Assembly (NCBI RefSeq): GCF_023511815.1
Contig: NZ_JAIMAV010000025.1
Span: 1-32,080 of the forward strand
Direction of reading: 5' to 3'
Length of the DNA: 32,080 bases
From: Alicyclobacillus sp.
GTDB lineage: Bacteria; Bacillota; Bacilli; Alicyclobacillales; Alicyclobacillaceae
Shown here: positions 6,110-13,894 of the stretch, in pieces
Position numbering within the stretch: position 1 is the stretch's first letter
Layout: each line of letters opens with the position of its first letter
The notes under the pieces: model-generated
What the model saw: only the letters and a program-made list of their open reading frames with translations
What the model was told of the DNA's origin: nothing
The model's database searches: none
Program-made: the position numbers and the translations under genes

Positions 6110-9100
6110 ATGGCCAAGGTGATGGAAGAGAGCATGCTGCCGTTCACGGACGAGGACCGGCTCGGTGCCACCGGGGAGCGGATTGTGGCGGATCGCTATC
6201 TGCTCAAGGACGTCCGCAAGGAGACCCTTCAGGTGGGGTCGCTGGTGGTGGCGGTGCTCGACAAGAAGCGGGCGTACCACGAACTGGCGAGGGTCGTCGA
6301 ATTGGATGAGGAACACCACACCGTGACCGTCGAGTTGAAGGACGGTCATCGGGAGGTGCTGCCGCATCACCAGGTGGATGTGCTGCTGGAGACGTCGCCG
6401 CGTCAGATGTGGCGGCGCGTCGCGGCCGGAGCGGCGGCGGTCACGCGCGACCCGGAGCACTGGGCGGGGCGGTTCTACCAGCTGCAGACCGGTTGGAAGT
6501 ATGTGCCCGGCGGGCGCATCAACGCGTCTCTGGGGACGGGCATGCAGGTGACCAGCTACAACTGTTTTGTCATCCCGAGCGTCGGGCCGACGATGCGGGA
6601 TTACGCCGAGTCGTTCGGGCAGACGTTGGAGATCCAGGCGCGCAGCGGCGGCGTGGGCATGAATCTGTCCCGCATCCCGCCACAAGGTACGTACATCCCG
6701 GTGTTCTCCGGCTCGCGGCGGCCGTACCTGCATCTGGTGCTGGACGTCTGGCATCCCGATCTGCCCGAGTTTCTGCAGGCGGAATACCCGCACAGCACAA
6801 AGGTGGTCCGGGTCAGCCGCGAGTTTTTGCGGGCCGTCGAGGAGGATGCCCCTTGGCGCATGGGCTTTCCGGAGACGAGCGTGGACGGGTATGACGACCG
6901 TTGGACCGGCCGCCTGGAGGACTGGCTGGAAGAGGGGCTGCCCGTCAACTGGCAGGAACCAATCCCGGCGCGCCGGCTGTACGAGTCCATCCTCTCGAGC
7001 GGCGCCCTGGTGCTCAGCGACGTGATCGGCACCCTGCTCGTCCCGGGCGACCAACGCAGCACCATCGCATCCACGCTCGGCGACATGTGGGAACGCATGG
7101 CCGAGGGCAAGCAGGTGTCCATCCTCCTGTCCTCTCTGCGCCCGCGCTACAGCTATGTGCGCGGGGTCAACGGGCGCAGTTCGGGCGCCTACTCGTGGGG
7201 CACGCTGTACGACAAGGGAAACCAGGTGTTCGGGGAAGGCTTCGGCCCGGTGGGCGTCGGCGAGATCATGAGCGTCGGCTGCCAGCTTACCCTGCAGGGC
7301 GGGTCGCGGCGCGGCGCCCTAATGCTGATTCTCAACGACCGTCACGCGGACGTGCTGAAGTTCATCCGCTGCAAACAGGTGGACGGGGTGATCACCGGGG
7401 CCAACATCTCCGTCGGCATCTCCGAGCGCTTCATGGAGGCCAAGGAGAGAGGGGAGCCCTGGTCGCTCGGGTTCGTCCCGAAGGACAGTTGGTCGGCGTT
7501 TGACGGCGATTTCGACGCTTGGGTGAACGCGGACAACCCGTTCGAGGTGACCGAGACCATCCAGGCGGACGCGCTGTGGGACGAGCTGGTTCACTCCGCG
7601 TGGAAATCGGCGGAACCGGGCGTGGTGTTCCTCGGCCGCGCCAACCGCATGAGCAACTCCTGGTACTACAATCCCTTGGTGGCGACGAATCCGTGTTTCC
7701 ATCCGGATACGCGCATCGCAACCGAGTTCGGATTGGTCCGCATTGAGGATTTGCATCGCCGTGTCGGGCGGAAGGCGTTTCGACTGGTGTCAGACGACAG
7801 GACGTGGGCGGCTTCGGTGGTCGTAAACGGCCGCAGTTATCCAGCAGTGGGGACAACGGTCCGAGAGGGCCTCGTGTTTCCAACCGGGGTTCGACAGACG
7901 GTCCGCGTGGTGCTGGATAACGGCATGGAATTGAAGGTCACGCCGGATCACCGCCTGCTCACCCGCCGGGGATGGGTCGAGGCCGGAGCACTCACGGCGG
8001 AGGACGTCGTATATGTCCAGTCCGGTCCGGGCCTGTTCCCGGCGAAGGACGACCTGGGCCAGGAGTGGGGGTGGTTCCTCGGGTGGCTGACGGGGGACGG
8101 GTGGATCTCGACGAACGGGCAGGTCGGGCTGGTGTTTGGGGCCGAGGACGCGGAGGCGGCCGCGGTGTTGCGGGAGATCGGCAATGCGCTGAGCGGATCG
8201 AACGTGTCCGTCACGCGGCGGCAGAACGGGGTCCTGCAAATCACGTGGAAGCGCAGTGCTTTCCGTCAGCGGCTCCTTGAACTGGGGGCGGGAGTGGTCC
8301 GGGCCCATGAGAAGCGCGTTCCGGAAGCCATCTTCCAGGCGGCCAGGCCGACGGTGGTCGCATTCCTGCAGGCTCTGTTCAGCGCAGACGGAACGGTGGG
8401 TTACACGGACGAAGCCCATCGCACTGTTCGACTGTCGTCGGCTTCCAAGGAATTGCTTCAGGATACCCAATTGCTCCTGTTGCAGTTCGGTATCCACGGC
8501 AAAATCTATGCCCGTCCGAAGTCAAACCAGAGGCGATTTACCTACCAAACCTTGGACGGTGAGGAGAGGACATACGACCATCACCCGCACTTTGAACTGA
8601 TCCTTTCCGGGAATAACGTGGATCAGTTCTACCGGGACATCGGGATGCCTTTGGTGGCGCGCAAGCAGGCCCGTCTGACGGAGATGGCTCGACCCTCTCG
8701 CAAGTCGGAGAAATTCGAGAGTCGGGTCTCACGCGTGGAACCGGGTGAGGAAGTGATGGTGTATGACATCCATGAGCCGATGACGCATTCATTGATCGCC
8801 AATGGCCTGGTGGCGCACAACTGCGGCGAGCAGCCACTTCCGGCCAACGGCATCTGCAACCTGGGGGCGGTGGTGCTGAGCAAGTTCGCGGCCGGGTTTG
8901 CGGACAGCGGAGAACGGGTTGAATTCGCCGACCGGGAGAAAGAGGCGTATGTCCGCGGCTGGCTGCGGAAGCACTTCGACGAGGAGAAGGCGGAGTTCTT
9001 GCTCCACCATGTCAAGTGGGAGCAGCTCGAGGACACCACGCGCGCGGGGATCCGGTTTCAGGATGCGGTGATTGACGCCACGTATTACCCGTTCGAGGAG

Positions 9101-10474
9101 AACCGCCGCAACCAGATGCAGGAGCGGCGCGTCGGCCTCGGCATCATGGGGCTGCACGACCTGTTGCTGTACTGCGGCATTCGCTACGGCTCAGAGGAAT
9201 CGGTGCGCTTCATCGACGTCCTGATGGGGTTGATGGCCGAGTGGTGTTACCTGGAGTCCGTCGAGATCGCCAAAGAGTATGGGCCGTTCCCGGCGTTTGA
9301 CGCGGAGAAGTTCCTCGCCTCGGGGTATATGCAACGGATGGCCGAGGAGCGGCCGCACGTGGCGGAGGCCATTCGGAAGCACGGGGTGCGCAACGTCACC
9401 TTGATGACCATCGCCCCGACGGGGACGACGGGCACGATGGTGGGCTGCTCGACCGGATGCGAGCCGTACTACGCCTGGTCGTACTTCCGGAACTCACGCC
9501 TGGGCATGTTCGAGGAGAACGCGTCCATCGTGCAGGAGTACTACGACACCCACCCGGGCGCCGAGCGGCTGCCGGATTACTTCGTGACGGCGATGGAGCT
9601 GTCGCCGGAGGACCACGTGCGGGTGCAGGCGGCGCTGCAGAAGTGGATTGACAGCTCCATCTCGAAGACGTGCAACGCGCCGAACTCGTACACGGTCGAA
9701 GACACCAAACGCCTGTACGATCTCGCATATCAGCTCGGCTGCAAGGGGATCACCATCTATCGCGACGGGTCCCGCTCCGAGCAGGTGCTCTCGTTGAAGG
9801 CGGACAAAGCCGCGCAGGCGGGGGCCACCGAGGAACCTCACGGTGCGGGGCACCAGGACGGCGGGCCCCAGGGGGCCGCGCCGAGCGAGGCGGCGCCGAC
9901 GTCGGATCGCACGCAGAACGCCCCGCCCGCTCAGGCGGCCTACCAGAAGCGCAGGCGGCCGGACGTCCTGTACGGAGCGACGTACAAGAAGGAGACGCCG
10001 CTCGGCAAGGCGTACATCACCATCAACGACGATCCGGAGGAACACGTCGCCCTCGAGATCTTCGTCAACATCGGCAAGGCGGGCAGCGACGTCTACGCGG
10101 CGAATGAGGCGCTGGGCCGCGCCATCACGCTGTATCTGCGCGACTCGCGCAACCCGAACAAGGAGGCGGAGCTGGTCAAGCACTTCGCGGGGATCGGCGG
10201 ATCGAACTCCGTCGGATTCGGGGATCGGCGCATCACCTCGGTCCCGGACGCCATCGCCAAGGCGCTCATTGAGCACTCGGAGACGTTCCCGCTGCGCAAG
10301 GCGGCCTTCCGCGAGTGGGCGAGCGGCCAGGAGACGGCCGTGGCCGAACCCGAGCGGTCGGCCCTGCGCGAGTACTCGGTGGGCAAAGATCTGTGCCCGA
10401 ACTGCCACCAGCACACATTGGTCCGCACCGGCGGTTGCTACGAATGCGAGGCCTGCGGATTCAGCAAGTGCTGA
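6110..10474 (+). CDS. nrdJ: Adenosylcobalamin-dependent (class II) ribonucleotide reductase, intein-containing precursor
   Basis: It reduces ribonucleotides to deoxyribonucleotides using adenosylcobalamin. The precursor is 1454 residues; residues 529-904 are an intein, leaving a 1078-residue enzyme. Redox cysteine C152 is in SYNCFVIP. The radical cysteine C905 begins the C-extein in CGEQPLPANG, and C916 in ICNLG is its redox partner. The phosphate-binding APTGTTGT segment follows. Residues about 35-94 are an SH3/Tudor-like insertion with LQVGSLVVAVLD and VTVELKDG. A TSCPD domain spans about 1287-1395. The tail C1429-C1454 has six cysteines (CPNC, CYECEAC, C-terminal C), suited to zinc binding or re-reduction of the active site. 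The ATG at 6110 has GGGAGG seven bases upstream. The upstream nrdR and nearby adenosyltransferase support the class II assignment. Confidence 0.95.
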   Translation: MAKVMEESMLPFTDEDRLGATGERIVADRYLLKDVRKETLQVGSLVVAVLDKKRAYHELARVVELDEEHHTVTVELKDGHREVLPHHQVDVLLETSPRQMWRRVAAGAAAVTRDPEHWAGRFYQLQTGWKYVPGGRINASLGTGMQVTSYNCFVIPSVGPTMRDYAESFGQTLEIQARSGGVGMNLSRIPPQGTYIPVFSGSRRPYLHLVLDVWHPDLPEFLQAEYPHSTKVVRVSREFLRAVEEDAPWRMGFPETSVDGYDDRWTGRLEDWLEEGLPVNWQEPIPARRLYESILSSGALVLSDVIGTLLVPGDQRSTIASTLGDMWERMAEGKQVSILLSSLRPRYSYVRGVNGRSSGAYSWGTLYDKGNQVFGEGFGPVGVGEIMSVGCQLTLQGGSRRGALMLILNDRHADVLKFIRCKQVDGVITGANISVGISERFMEAKERGEPWSLGFVPKDSWSAFDGDFDAWVNADNPFEVTETIQADALWDELVHSAWKSAEPGVVFLGRANRMSNSWYYNPLVATNPCFHPDTRIATEFGLVRIEDLHRRVGRKAFRLVSDDRTWAASVVVNGRSYPAVGTTVREGLVFPTGVRQTVRVVLDNGMELKVTPDHRLLTRRGWVEAGALTAEDVVYVQSGPGLFPAKDDLGQEWGWFLGWLTGDGWISTNGQVGLVFGAEDAEAAAVLREIGNALSGSNVSVTRRQNGVLQITWKRSAFRQRLLELGAGVVRAHEKRVPEAIFQAARPTVVAFLQALFSADGTVGYTDEAHRTVRLSSASKELLQDTQLLLLQFGIHGKIYARPKSNQRRFTYQTLDGEERTYDHHPHFELILSGNNVDQFYRDIGMPLVARKQARLTEMARPSRKSEKFESRVSRVEPGEEVMVYDIHEPMTHSLIANGLVAHNCGEQPLPANGICNLGAVVLSKFAAGFADSGERVEFADREKEAYVRGWLRKHFDEEKAEFLLHHVKWEQLEDTTRAGIRFQDAVIDATYYPFEENRRNQMQERRVGLGIMGLHDLLLYCGIRYGSEESVRFIDVLMGLMAEWCYLESVEIAKEYGPFPAFDAEKFLASGYMQRMAEERPHVAEAIRKHGVRNVTLMTIAPTGTTGTMVGCSTGCEPYYAWSYFRNSRLGMFEENASIVQEYYDTHPGAERLPDYFVTAMELSPEDHVRVQAALQKWIDSSISKTCNAPNSYTVEDTKRLYDLAYQLGCKGITIYRDGSRSEQVLSLKADKAAQAGATEEPHGAGHQDGGPQGAAPSEAAPTSDRTQNAPPAQAAYQKRRRPDVLYGATYKKETPLGKAYITINDDPEEHVALEIFVNIGKAGSDVYAANEALGRAITLYLRDSRNPNKEAELVKHFAGIGGSNSVGFGDRRITSVPDAIAKALIEHSETFPLRKAAFREWASGQETAVAEPERSALREYSVGKDLCPNCHQHTLVRTGGCYECEACGFSKC
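7694..8821 (+). mobile_element. NrdJ intein with LAGLIDADG homing endonuclease domain
   Basis: An in-frame 376-residue intein (precursor residues 529-904), inserted between NP and CGE of the NPCGE active-site motif. Splicing residues are canonical class 1: Cys1 in CFHPDTRIAT, block B VTPDHRLL (TxxH), block F VYDIHEPMTHSLIANG, and block G VAHN with penultimate His and terminal Asn. The +1 residue is the enzyme's radical cysteine. Two dodecapeptide motifs, FLGWLTGDG (656-664) and FLQALFSADG (752-761), keep both acidic residues, so the homing endonuclease may be active. No stop or frameshift interrupts it. Splicing is needed to make functional reductase. Confidence 0.96.
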
Positions 10475-10569
10475 CGGCGGGCCATCCCCGGGCGTTGCCG
10501 GGGAGGCGGTTCATCTCGGTTCCGCGGGCATGGCATTGCGGTTGATGCGTTGCGCGGCCAGCGGTGCGC

Positions 10570-10610
10570 GACGGGGGGTGGGCGACCCAGGTCGCCAACC
10601 CCCCGTCTTT
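10570..10610 (+). terminator. Rho-independent terminator after nrdJ
   Basis: GACGGGGGGTGGGCGAC (10570-10586), the loop CCAG and GTCGCCAACCCCCCGTC (10591-10607) form a 17-position stem with one mismatch, followed by TTT. It lies about 95 bases after the nrdJ stop and should end the nrdR-nrdJ transcript. Confidence 0.75.
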
Positions 10611-10728
10611 GATACCGGGCGGCAATCCGGTCGGGATCGCCATCCCAATGTGTCAAATTTGGCTTCCTTCGGCCGCAGCTACCAATGAACCCATCAATTA
10701 AATATACACTTCCTCAATGAACTCTATC

Positions 10729-10734
10729 TATAAT
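10729..10734 (+). promoter_or_regulatory. -10 box upstream of the first c-di-AMP riboswitch
   Basis: A perfect TATAAT lies in a strongly AT-rich stretch that contrasts with the surrounding GC-rich DNA. No good -35 is found at 17 bases upstream. Transcription from here would start just before the riboswitch aptamer at 10756. Confidence 0.5.
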
Positions 10735-10755
10735 CAGAGGAGGTTTCCATAAAAC

Positions 10756-10886
10756 TGCCGAATCACCGGTGCTCCACTGCCGGTGTACGGGGGACGCAAC
10801 AAAAGGGACCAATCCCTTGGGGTGAATCGCGCGACCGGCGCGAGGGGTGTTCTCGTACCCGAACCCGACAACTAACCCCGGAGGCA
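10756..10886 (+). ncRNA. c-di-AMP riboswitch (ydaO-yuaA type)
   Basis: The leader carries the conserved ydaO landmarks in order: TGCCGAATC, CGGGGGACGCAAC, TTGGGGTGAATCG, and the 3' core ending CCGAACCCGACAACTAACC then CGGAGGCA. The outer P1 helix is TGCC (10756-10759) with GGCA (10883-10886). Internal hairpins CACCGGTG.../...CCGGTG and AAGGGACCAATCCCTT are visible. This class senses cyclic di-AMP and usually lowers expression of wall hydrolase and osmolyte genes when the ligand is high. No terminator separates it from the GTG start at 10906, and the ribosome binding site follows within a few bases, so translational control is more likely. Confidence 0.88.
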
Positions 10887-10905
10887 AACGAGAGGTGAGG
10901 TTGCT

Positions 10906-11688
10906 GTGTCCTTCACATGGAAGAACACGTTGTGTTCGTTGGGTGCTGCGGTCACGTTCGTGGCGGGTACCCCGACCGCGATGGCGAGCGTCGTCACGGT
11001 CGGCCCGGGCGACTCCCTGTGGACCATCGCTCGGTCGCACCAGGTGTCCCTGACCGAGGTGGTGCAGGCCAACCCGAACGTCGACCCGAACCGGCTGCCC
11101 GTCGGGGCGCGAGTGGTGGTACCGGACCGGCACACATACGTAGTGCGCGACGGGGATTCCCTGTGGACCATCGCAAACCAGCACCACGTATCTGTGCAGG
11201 CCCTCCAGCAGGCCAATCCTTGGGTTGTGCCCTCCAATCTGCCTGTTGGGGCCACGCTGAACCTTCCGGCGAACGCGTCCACGACCTCGTCCAATGAGGC
11301 AAACTCGAAACTCGCCACGTCGGACAACCTGTACTGGATGGCGCACATCATCCACGCCGAGGCGGGCGGCGAGCCGTTGAACGCCAAGATTGCCGTCGGG
11401 GATGTCGTGTTGCACCGGATGCAGGACCCGGCGTACCCGGACACCGTAAAAGGCGTGGTGTTCCAGGTGGTGGACGGGCACTATCAGTTTGAGCCGGTGA
11501 TGAATGGGTACATCTACACGACGCCCGATGCCGAGAGCATCCAGGCCGCCGAAGCGGTCCTGCGCGACGGCAGGGACCTGGTCCCGGGGGCCATGGTGTT
11601 TTACAACCCCGCCCAGACACCCGCGGGCAGCTGGGTGTGGACCCGCCCCGTGATCACGCGTTTGGGCCATCTGAACTTCGCCCGCTGA
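10906..11688 (+). CDS. Secreted cell-wall hydrolase: two LysM repeats plus SleB-type (Hydrolase_2) domain
   Basis: A 260-residue exported wall enzyme. A signal peptide covers about residues 1-27, ending TPTAMA. LysM repeats at about 29-73 and 75-120 share PGDSLWTIA/DGDSLWTIA and would bind peptidoglycan. From about 140 the SleB/CwlJ-type hydrolase domain begins NLYWMAHIIHAEAGGEP, with E152 as the likely catalytic glutamate, and continues AVGDVVLHRM and HYQFEPV. The family cleaves spore cortex or vegetative wall glycan. The GTG start is preceded by GAGAGGTGAGG. The gene is preceded by a c-di-AMP riboswitch, which fits control of wall turnover by turgor signalling, and followed by a terminator. 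Whether it acts in germination or growth is not readable here. Confidence 0.92.
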   Translation: MSFTWKNTLCSLGAAVTFVAGTPTAMASVVTVGPGDSLWTIARSHQVSLTEVVQANPNVDPNRLPVGARVVVPDRHTYVVRDGDSLWTIANQHHVSVQALQQANPWVVPSNLPVGATLNLPANASTTSSNEANSKLATSDNLYWMAHIIHAEAGGEPLNAKIAVGDVVLHRMQDPAYPDTVKGVVFQVVDGHYQFEPVMNGYIYTTPDAESIQAAEAVLRDGRDLVPGAMVFYNPAQTPAGSWVWTRPVITRLGHLNFAR

Positions 11689-11717
11689 CAGGCCAGGTTC
11701 CATCGAGTTGCCGGTCA

Positions 11718-11747
11718 AAAACGCCGATGCATGCGCATCGGCGTTTT
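11718..11747. terminator. Rho-independent terminator after the LysM hydrolase
   Basis: AAAACGCCGATGC (11718-11730), the loop ATGC and GCATCGGCGTTTT (11735-11747) form a perfect 13-pair stem flanked by A-run and T-run. It can work in both directions, but only the plus-strand gene needs it. Confidence 0.9.
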
Positions 11748-11938
11748 GCGATTCTCGAGCGGATGCCATGCGGGTCCGCGCCGCACGGGTGCGGCAGTTT
11801 GCCGTCCCGAAGGGGCGCCCAGGCGGGCTCGCGTTTGGCCGCGGGATCGACTACACTGGGGACGGCATGGGGGCTCGGGGTCCTGATCCGCGGCTCAGGG
11901 GCCCGGCTCAACGCCCGACCGATGGAGGAGGAAATTGG

Positions 11939-12457
11939 ATGGAACCGAAATTTTGCCGTGAATCGCGCTGTGTGAAGATCAGCCGCGTCTTTCCAAACGA
12001 TCTCAACGACCACAACACCCTGTTCGGCGGCAAGCTGATGGCGTACATCGACGACATCGCGTCCATCTCCGCGGCCCGGCACGCCCGTGCCAATGTGGTC
12101 ACGGCATCGACTGACTCGGTGGACTTTCTGTGTCCGATCCGGCAGAGCGACTCGGTCTGCCTGACGTCCTACGTCACCTGGACCGGCAGGACGTCGATGG
12201 AGGTGTTCGTCAAGGTCGTCGCCGAGGACCTCAAAACCGGTGAACGGCGCATTGCCGCGACGGCGTTTCTGACGTTTGTCGCCCTGGATGATCAAGGCAC
12301 GCCCGTTCCCGTTCCGCCGGTGCGCCCGGAATCAGAGGAAGAGCGCGTCCTGTACGAGACGGCGCCTCGCCGAGCCGAGCTTCGCAAGCAGCACCGCAAT
12401 GAAAGCAAGGCGCTCGCCGCGCATCTGAGGACGGAGAAATTCTGGGACGAGGTTTGA
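11939..12457 (+). CDS. Acyl-CoA thioesterase, hotdog fold (YkhA/YciA-like)
   Basis: A 172-residue cytoplasmic thioesterase that hydrolyses acyl-CoA to free acid and CoA. The hotdog signature FPNDLNDHNTLFGGKLMAYIDD contains the N/D and GG positions around the catalytic helix. ASTDSVDFLCPI and TSYVTWTGRTSMEVFVKV give the dimer-forming strands. An Arg/Glu-rich tail (about residues 128-172, EEERVLYETAPRRAELRKQ) is typical of the YkhA group. The ATG at 11939 has AGGAGGA upstream with seven-base spacing. It is probably transcribed alone: a strong terminator lies upstream and an 11-base tandem repeat follows immediately. The acyl-chain preference cannot be read. Confidence 0.9.
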   Translation: MEPKFCRESRCVKISRVFPNDLNDHNTLFGGKLMAYIDDIASISAARHARANVVTASTDSVDFLCPIRQSDSVCLTSYVTWTGRTSMEVFVKVVAEDLKTGERRIAATAFLTFVALDDQGTPVPVPPVRPESEEERVLYETAPRRAELRKQHRNESKALAAHLRTEKFWDEV

Positions 12458-12765
12458 GCGCCTTGCCACGGGATGTCGTGGGGATGTCGTGGGGATGTCG
12501 TGGGGATGTCGTGGAGAGGCCGTCCAGGGAACCGGGTTCGCGCGTGAGATGGGTTGCCCTGGAGCGCTGACGTTGCCACGAGGCCTGCCCGTTCCCCCAG
12601 GGAAATGGGGTTTCCCACGCAGGGGATACAGCCCGCCCACGAGGTTCGACAAGGGTCGACGGCTCCCGCGTGAGGACGAGCCGGAATCCTTCTCTCCCTG
12701 GCACTCTGTCCATGCCGGCCTGGCCCGATCCGGCATATGTGTGCTAGCGAAGGGAGGGGTGTTGT
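12458..12765. other. Intergenic region with tandem repeats, otherwise unexplained
   Basis: No supportable gene is present. The region begins with the four-unit 11-base tandem repeat at 12470-12513. Further on it has short G- and C-runs around 12595-12625 that could form weak hairpins. The last bases carry the ribosome binding site of the Trp-rich protein. I see no clear promoter. Confidence 0.5.
12470..12513. repeat. Tandem repeat, four perfect 11-base units
   Basis: The unit GGGATGTCGTG occurs four times without mismatch, starting 13 bases after the thioesterase stop codon. CCACG just before the first unit can pair with a unit's CGTGG, so the array may offer alternative hairpins. Copy number is likely to vary between strains. 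Confidence 0.95.
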
Positions 12766-13107
12766 GTGTGCACGATGGGTCAGTGCATGAAACTGCGCGG
12801 TCAGTGGGTACACTTCTACACGCAGTGGGGCTACCACCGCGGCATCATTGAGGATGTGAACAATCGTGCGGTGTTGGTGCGGATGCCGCGCCGATACGCG
12901 CCGCTCGGCCTGGCCAGCCACGCCCCGCAGTTGGACACCGGCGCAACCGATGAGCAACGCCTGGACCTGGTCCTCGCCGCTGTCTACGGCCCCGGATGGG
13001 GGTACCGCGGCTGGGGCTATCCCGGTTGGGGCGCTTGGTGGGGCGGCTGGTGGTGGTGGTGGCTGGCGTTTTGGTGGATCTTTGCCTTGGCCGCGCTGTG
13101 GTGGTGA
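12766..13107 (+). CDS. Small protein with a Trp/Gly-rich hydrophobic C-terminus
   Basis: A 113-residue protein of unknown function. Residues about 8-60 look like a small folded domain (LRGQWVHFYTQWGYHRG, then VLVRMPRRYAPLGLAS). The last 39 residues hold 14 tryptophans, including five in a row, with Gly and Tyr spacing (GWGYRGWGYPGWGAWW) and then a hydrophobic end (AFWWIFALAALWW). The tail may insert in or coat a membrane or spore surface; this is inference. The GTG at 12766 is chosen because GGGAGG ends eight bases upstream; ATG codons at 12775 and 12787 are alternatives. A terminator lies at 13254-13277. I do not recognise a named family. Confidence 0.7.
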   Translation: MCTMGQCMKLRGQWVHFYTQWGYHRGIIEDVNNRAVLVRMPRRYAPLGLASHAPQLDTGATDEQRLDLVLAAVYGPGWGYRGWGYPGWGAWWGGWWWWWLAFWWIFALAALWW

Positions 13108-13506
13108 ATGCATCGCCCGGGCGGCTCGGCGCAAGGCCCGCGGCGAGGTTGCCTGTCGGCGACTGTCACCGGTGCTTTGGCAGGCGCTTTGGCCGGCCCT
13201 GCCGTGTCGATGCGTCATCGCGGTCGCACCTCAATGGCGAATGGGATCCGGAGAAGCCGCCGTCTGGGGCGGCTTTTCTATGGCTATGGTTCGTGCGCCG
13301 CTCTTGGATTTCGCGATGTTCCCCAATTGAAAACCGATGACATCCTCCGAACCTGGTGAAATCACAGACACGCCGGTGTTCTCGCCGCTTGGATACGAGC
13401 TCGGTGACCACCGCCACCTTCCCATAGGATTGACCTTGCACGTTCAGGCAGTTCAACGTTCCGCGTACAGTCTGCTTCCCGCTGCGCTATTCTGTAGAGG
13501 GGGGCG
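13108..13506. other. Intergenic region without a supportable gene
   Basis: An 83-codon open frame (13108-13359) runs through it but lacks a ribosome binding site and contains the terminator, so I do not call it. The only convincing element is the terminator at 13254-13277. Sequences near TTGACC (13430) have no well-spaced -10 partner. Confidence 0.5.
13254..13277 (+). terminator. Rho-independent terminator after the Trp-rich protein gene
   Basis: AAGCCGCC (13254-13261) pairs with GGCGGCTT (13268-13275) around a six-base loop, followed by TT and a short pyrimidine stretch. Confidence 0.75.
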
Positions 13507-13776
13507 ATGGGGTTGATGCCCGAAGACCTGTGGCATGCCATTGTAAACTGTGACGTCGCATACGATGGACGGTTTTACTACGGTGTGGTGTCTACTGGGG
13601 TTTTTTGCCGGCCATCCTGCAGGTCGAAGACTCCGAAGCGAGAACACGTCCGGATCTTTTTGACCACTGGGGAAGCCAGGGCGGCGGGATTTCGACCCTG
13701 CAAAAGATGTAAACCGGATCTTCAGAGCGCTGCATGCATCCCGCGGGATGGCGAGGTGGACGTGACGAGGGCGTGA
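13507..13776 (+). CDS. Stand-alone Ada-type zinc (methyl-phosphotriester acceptor) domain
   Basis: An 89-residue protein consisting almost only of the Ada N-terminal domain. The four zinc ligands are visible as C34 and C38 in FCRPSC and C65 and C68 in CKRCKPD. W9 and the segment DGRFYYGVVSTGVFCRPSC match the family. In full-length Ada/AdaA the first cysteine accepts a methyl group from DNA phosphotriesters and an AraC-type domain follows; here translation stops about 18 residues after the zinc domain. It may be a genuine short protein or a remnant. The 3' flank shows no recognisable HTH in any frame. The start at 13507 follows GAGGGGGG closely; ATG 13516 is an alternative. Confidence 0.82.
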   Translation: MGLMPEDLWHAIVNCDVAYDGRFYYGVVSTGVFCRPSCRSKTPKREHVRIFLTTGEARAAGFRPCKRCKPDLQSAACIPRDGEVDVTRA

Positions 13777-13854
13777 AAAAAATGCCGCATGACTCCATCG
13801 AGGATCATGCCGCATACGGTGGGAGTGCGTATAGTCTTACTGAACCAATCGGGT

Positions 13855-13860
13855 TATAAT
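13855..13860 (+). promoter_or_regulatory. -10 box upstream of the DUF4395 gene
   Basis: A perfect TATAAT lies about 35 bases before the chosen start codon. A -35 at the correct distance is poor (TAGTCT at 13832-13837). Confidence 0.4.
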
Positions 13861-13894
13861 CTTTATAGAACTCATGGGAAAGGTGATGACTTTC

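Noticed and set aside
12231-12713. Minus-strand frames of 130-300 codons over the thioesterase end and repeat region
   Set aside because: Their repeated His-Asp-Ile-Pro-Thr-Thr text comes only from the DNA tandem repeat, and the rest is antisense to the thioesterase.
13108-13359. 83-codon frame directly after the Trp-rich gene
   Set aside because: It has no ribosome binding site, runs through a clear terminator and has no recognisable motif.
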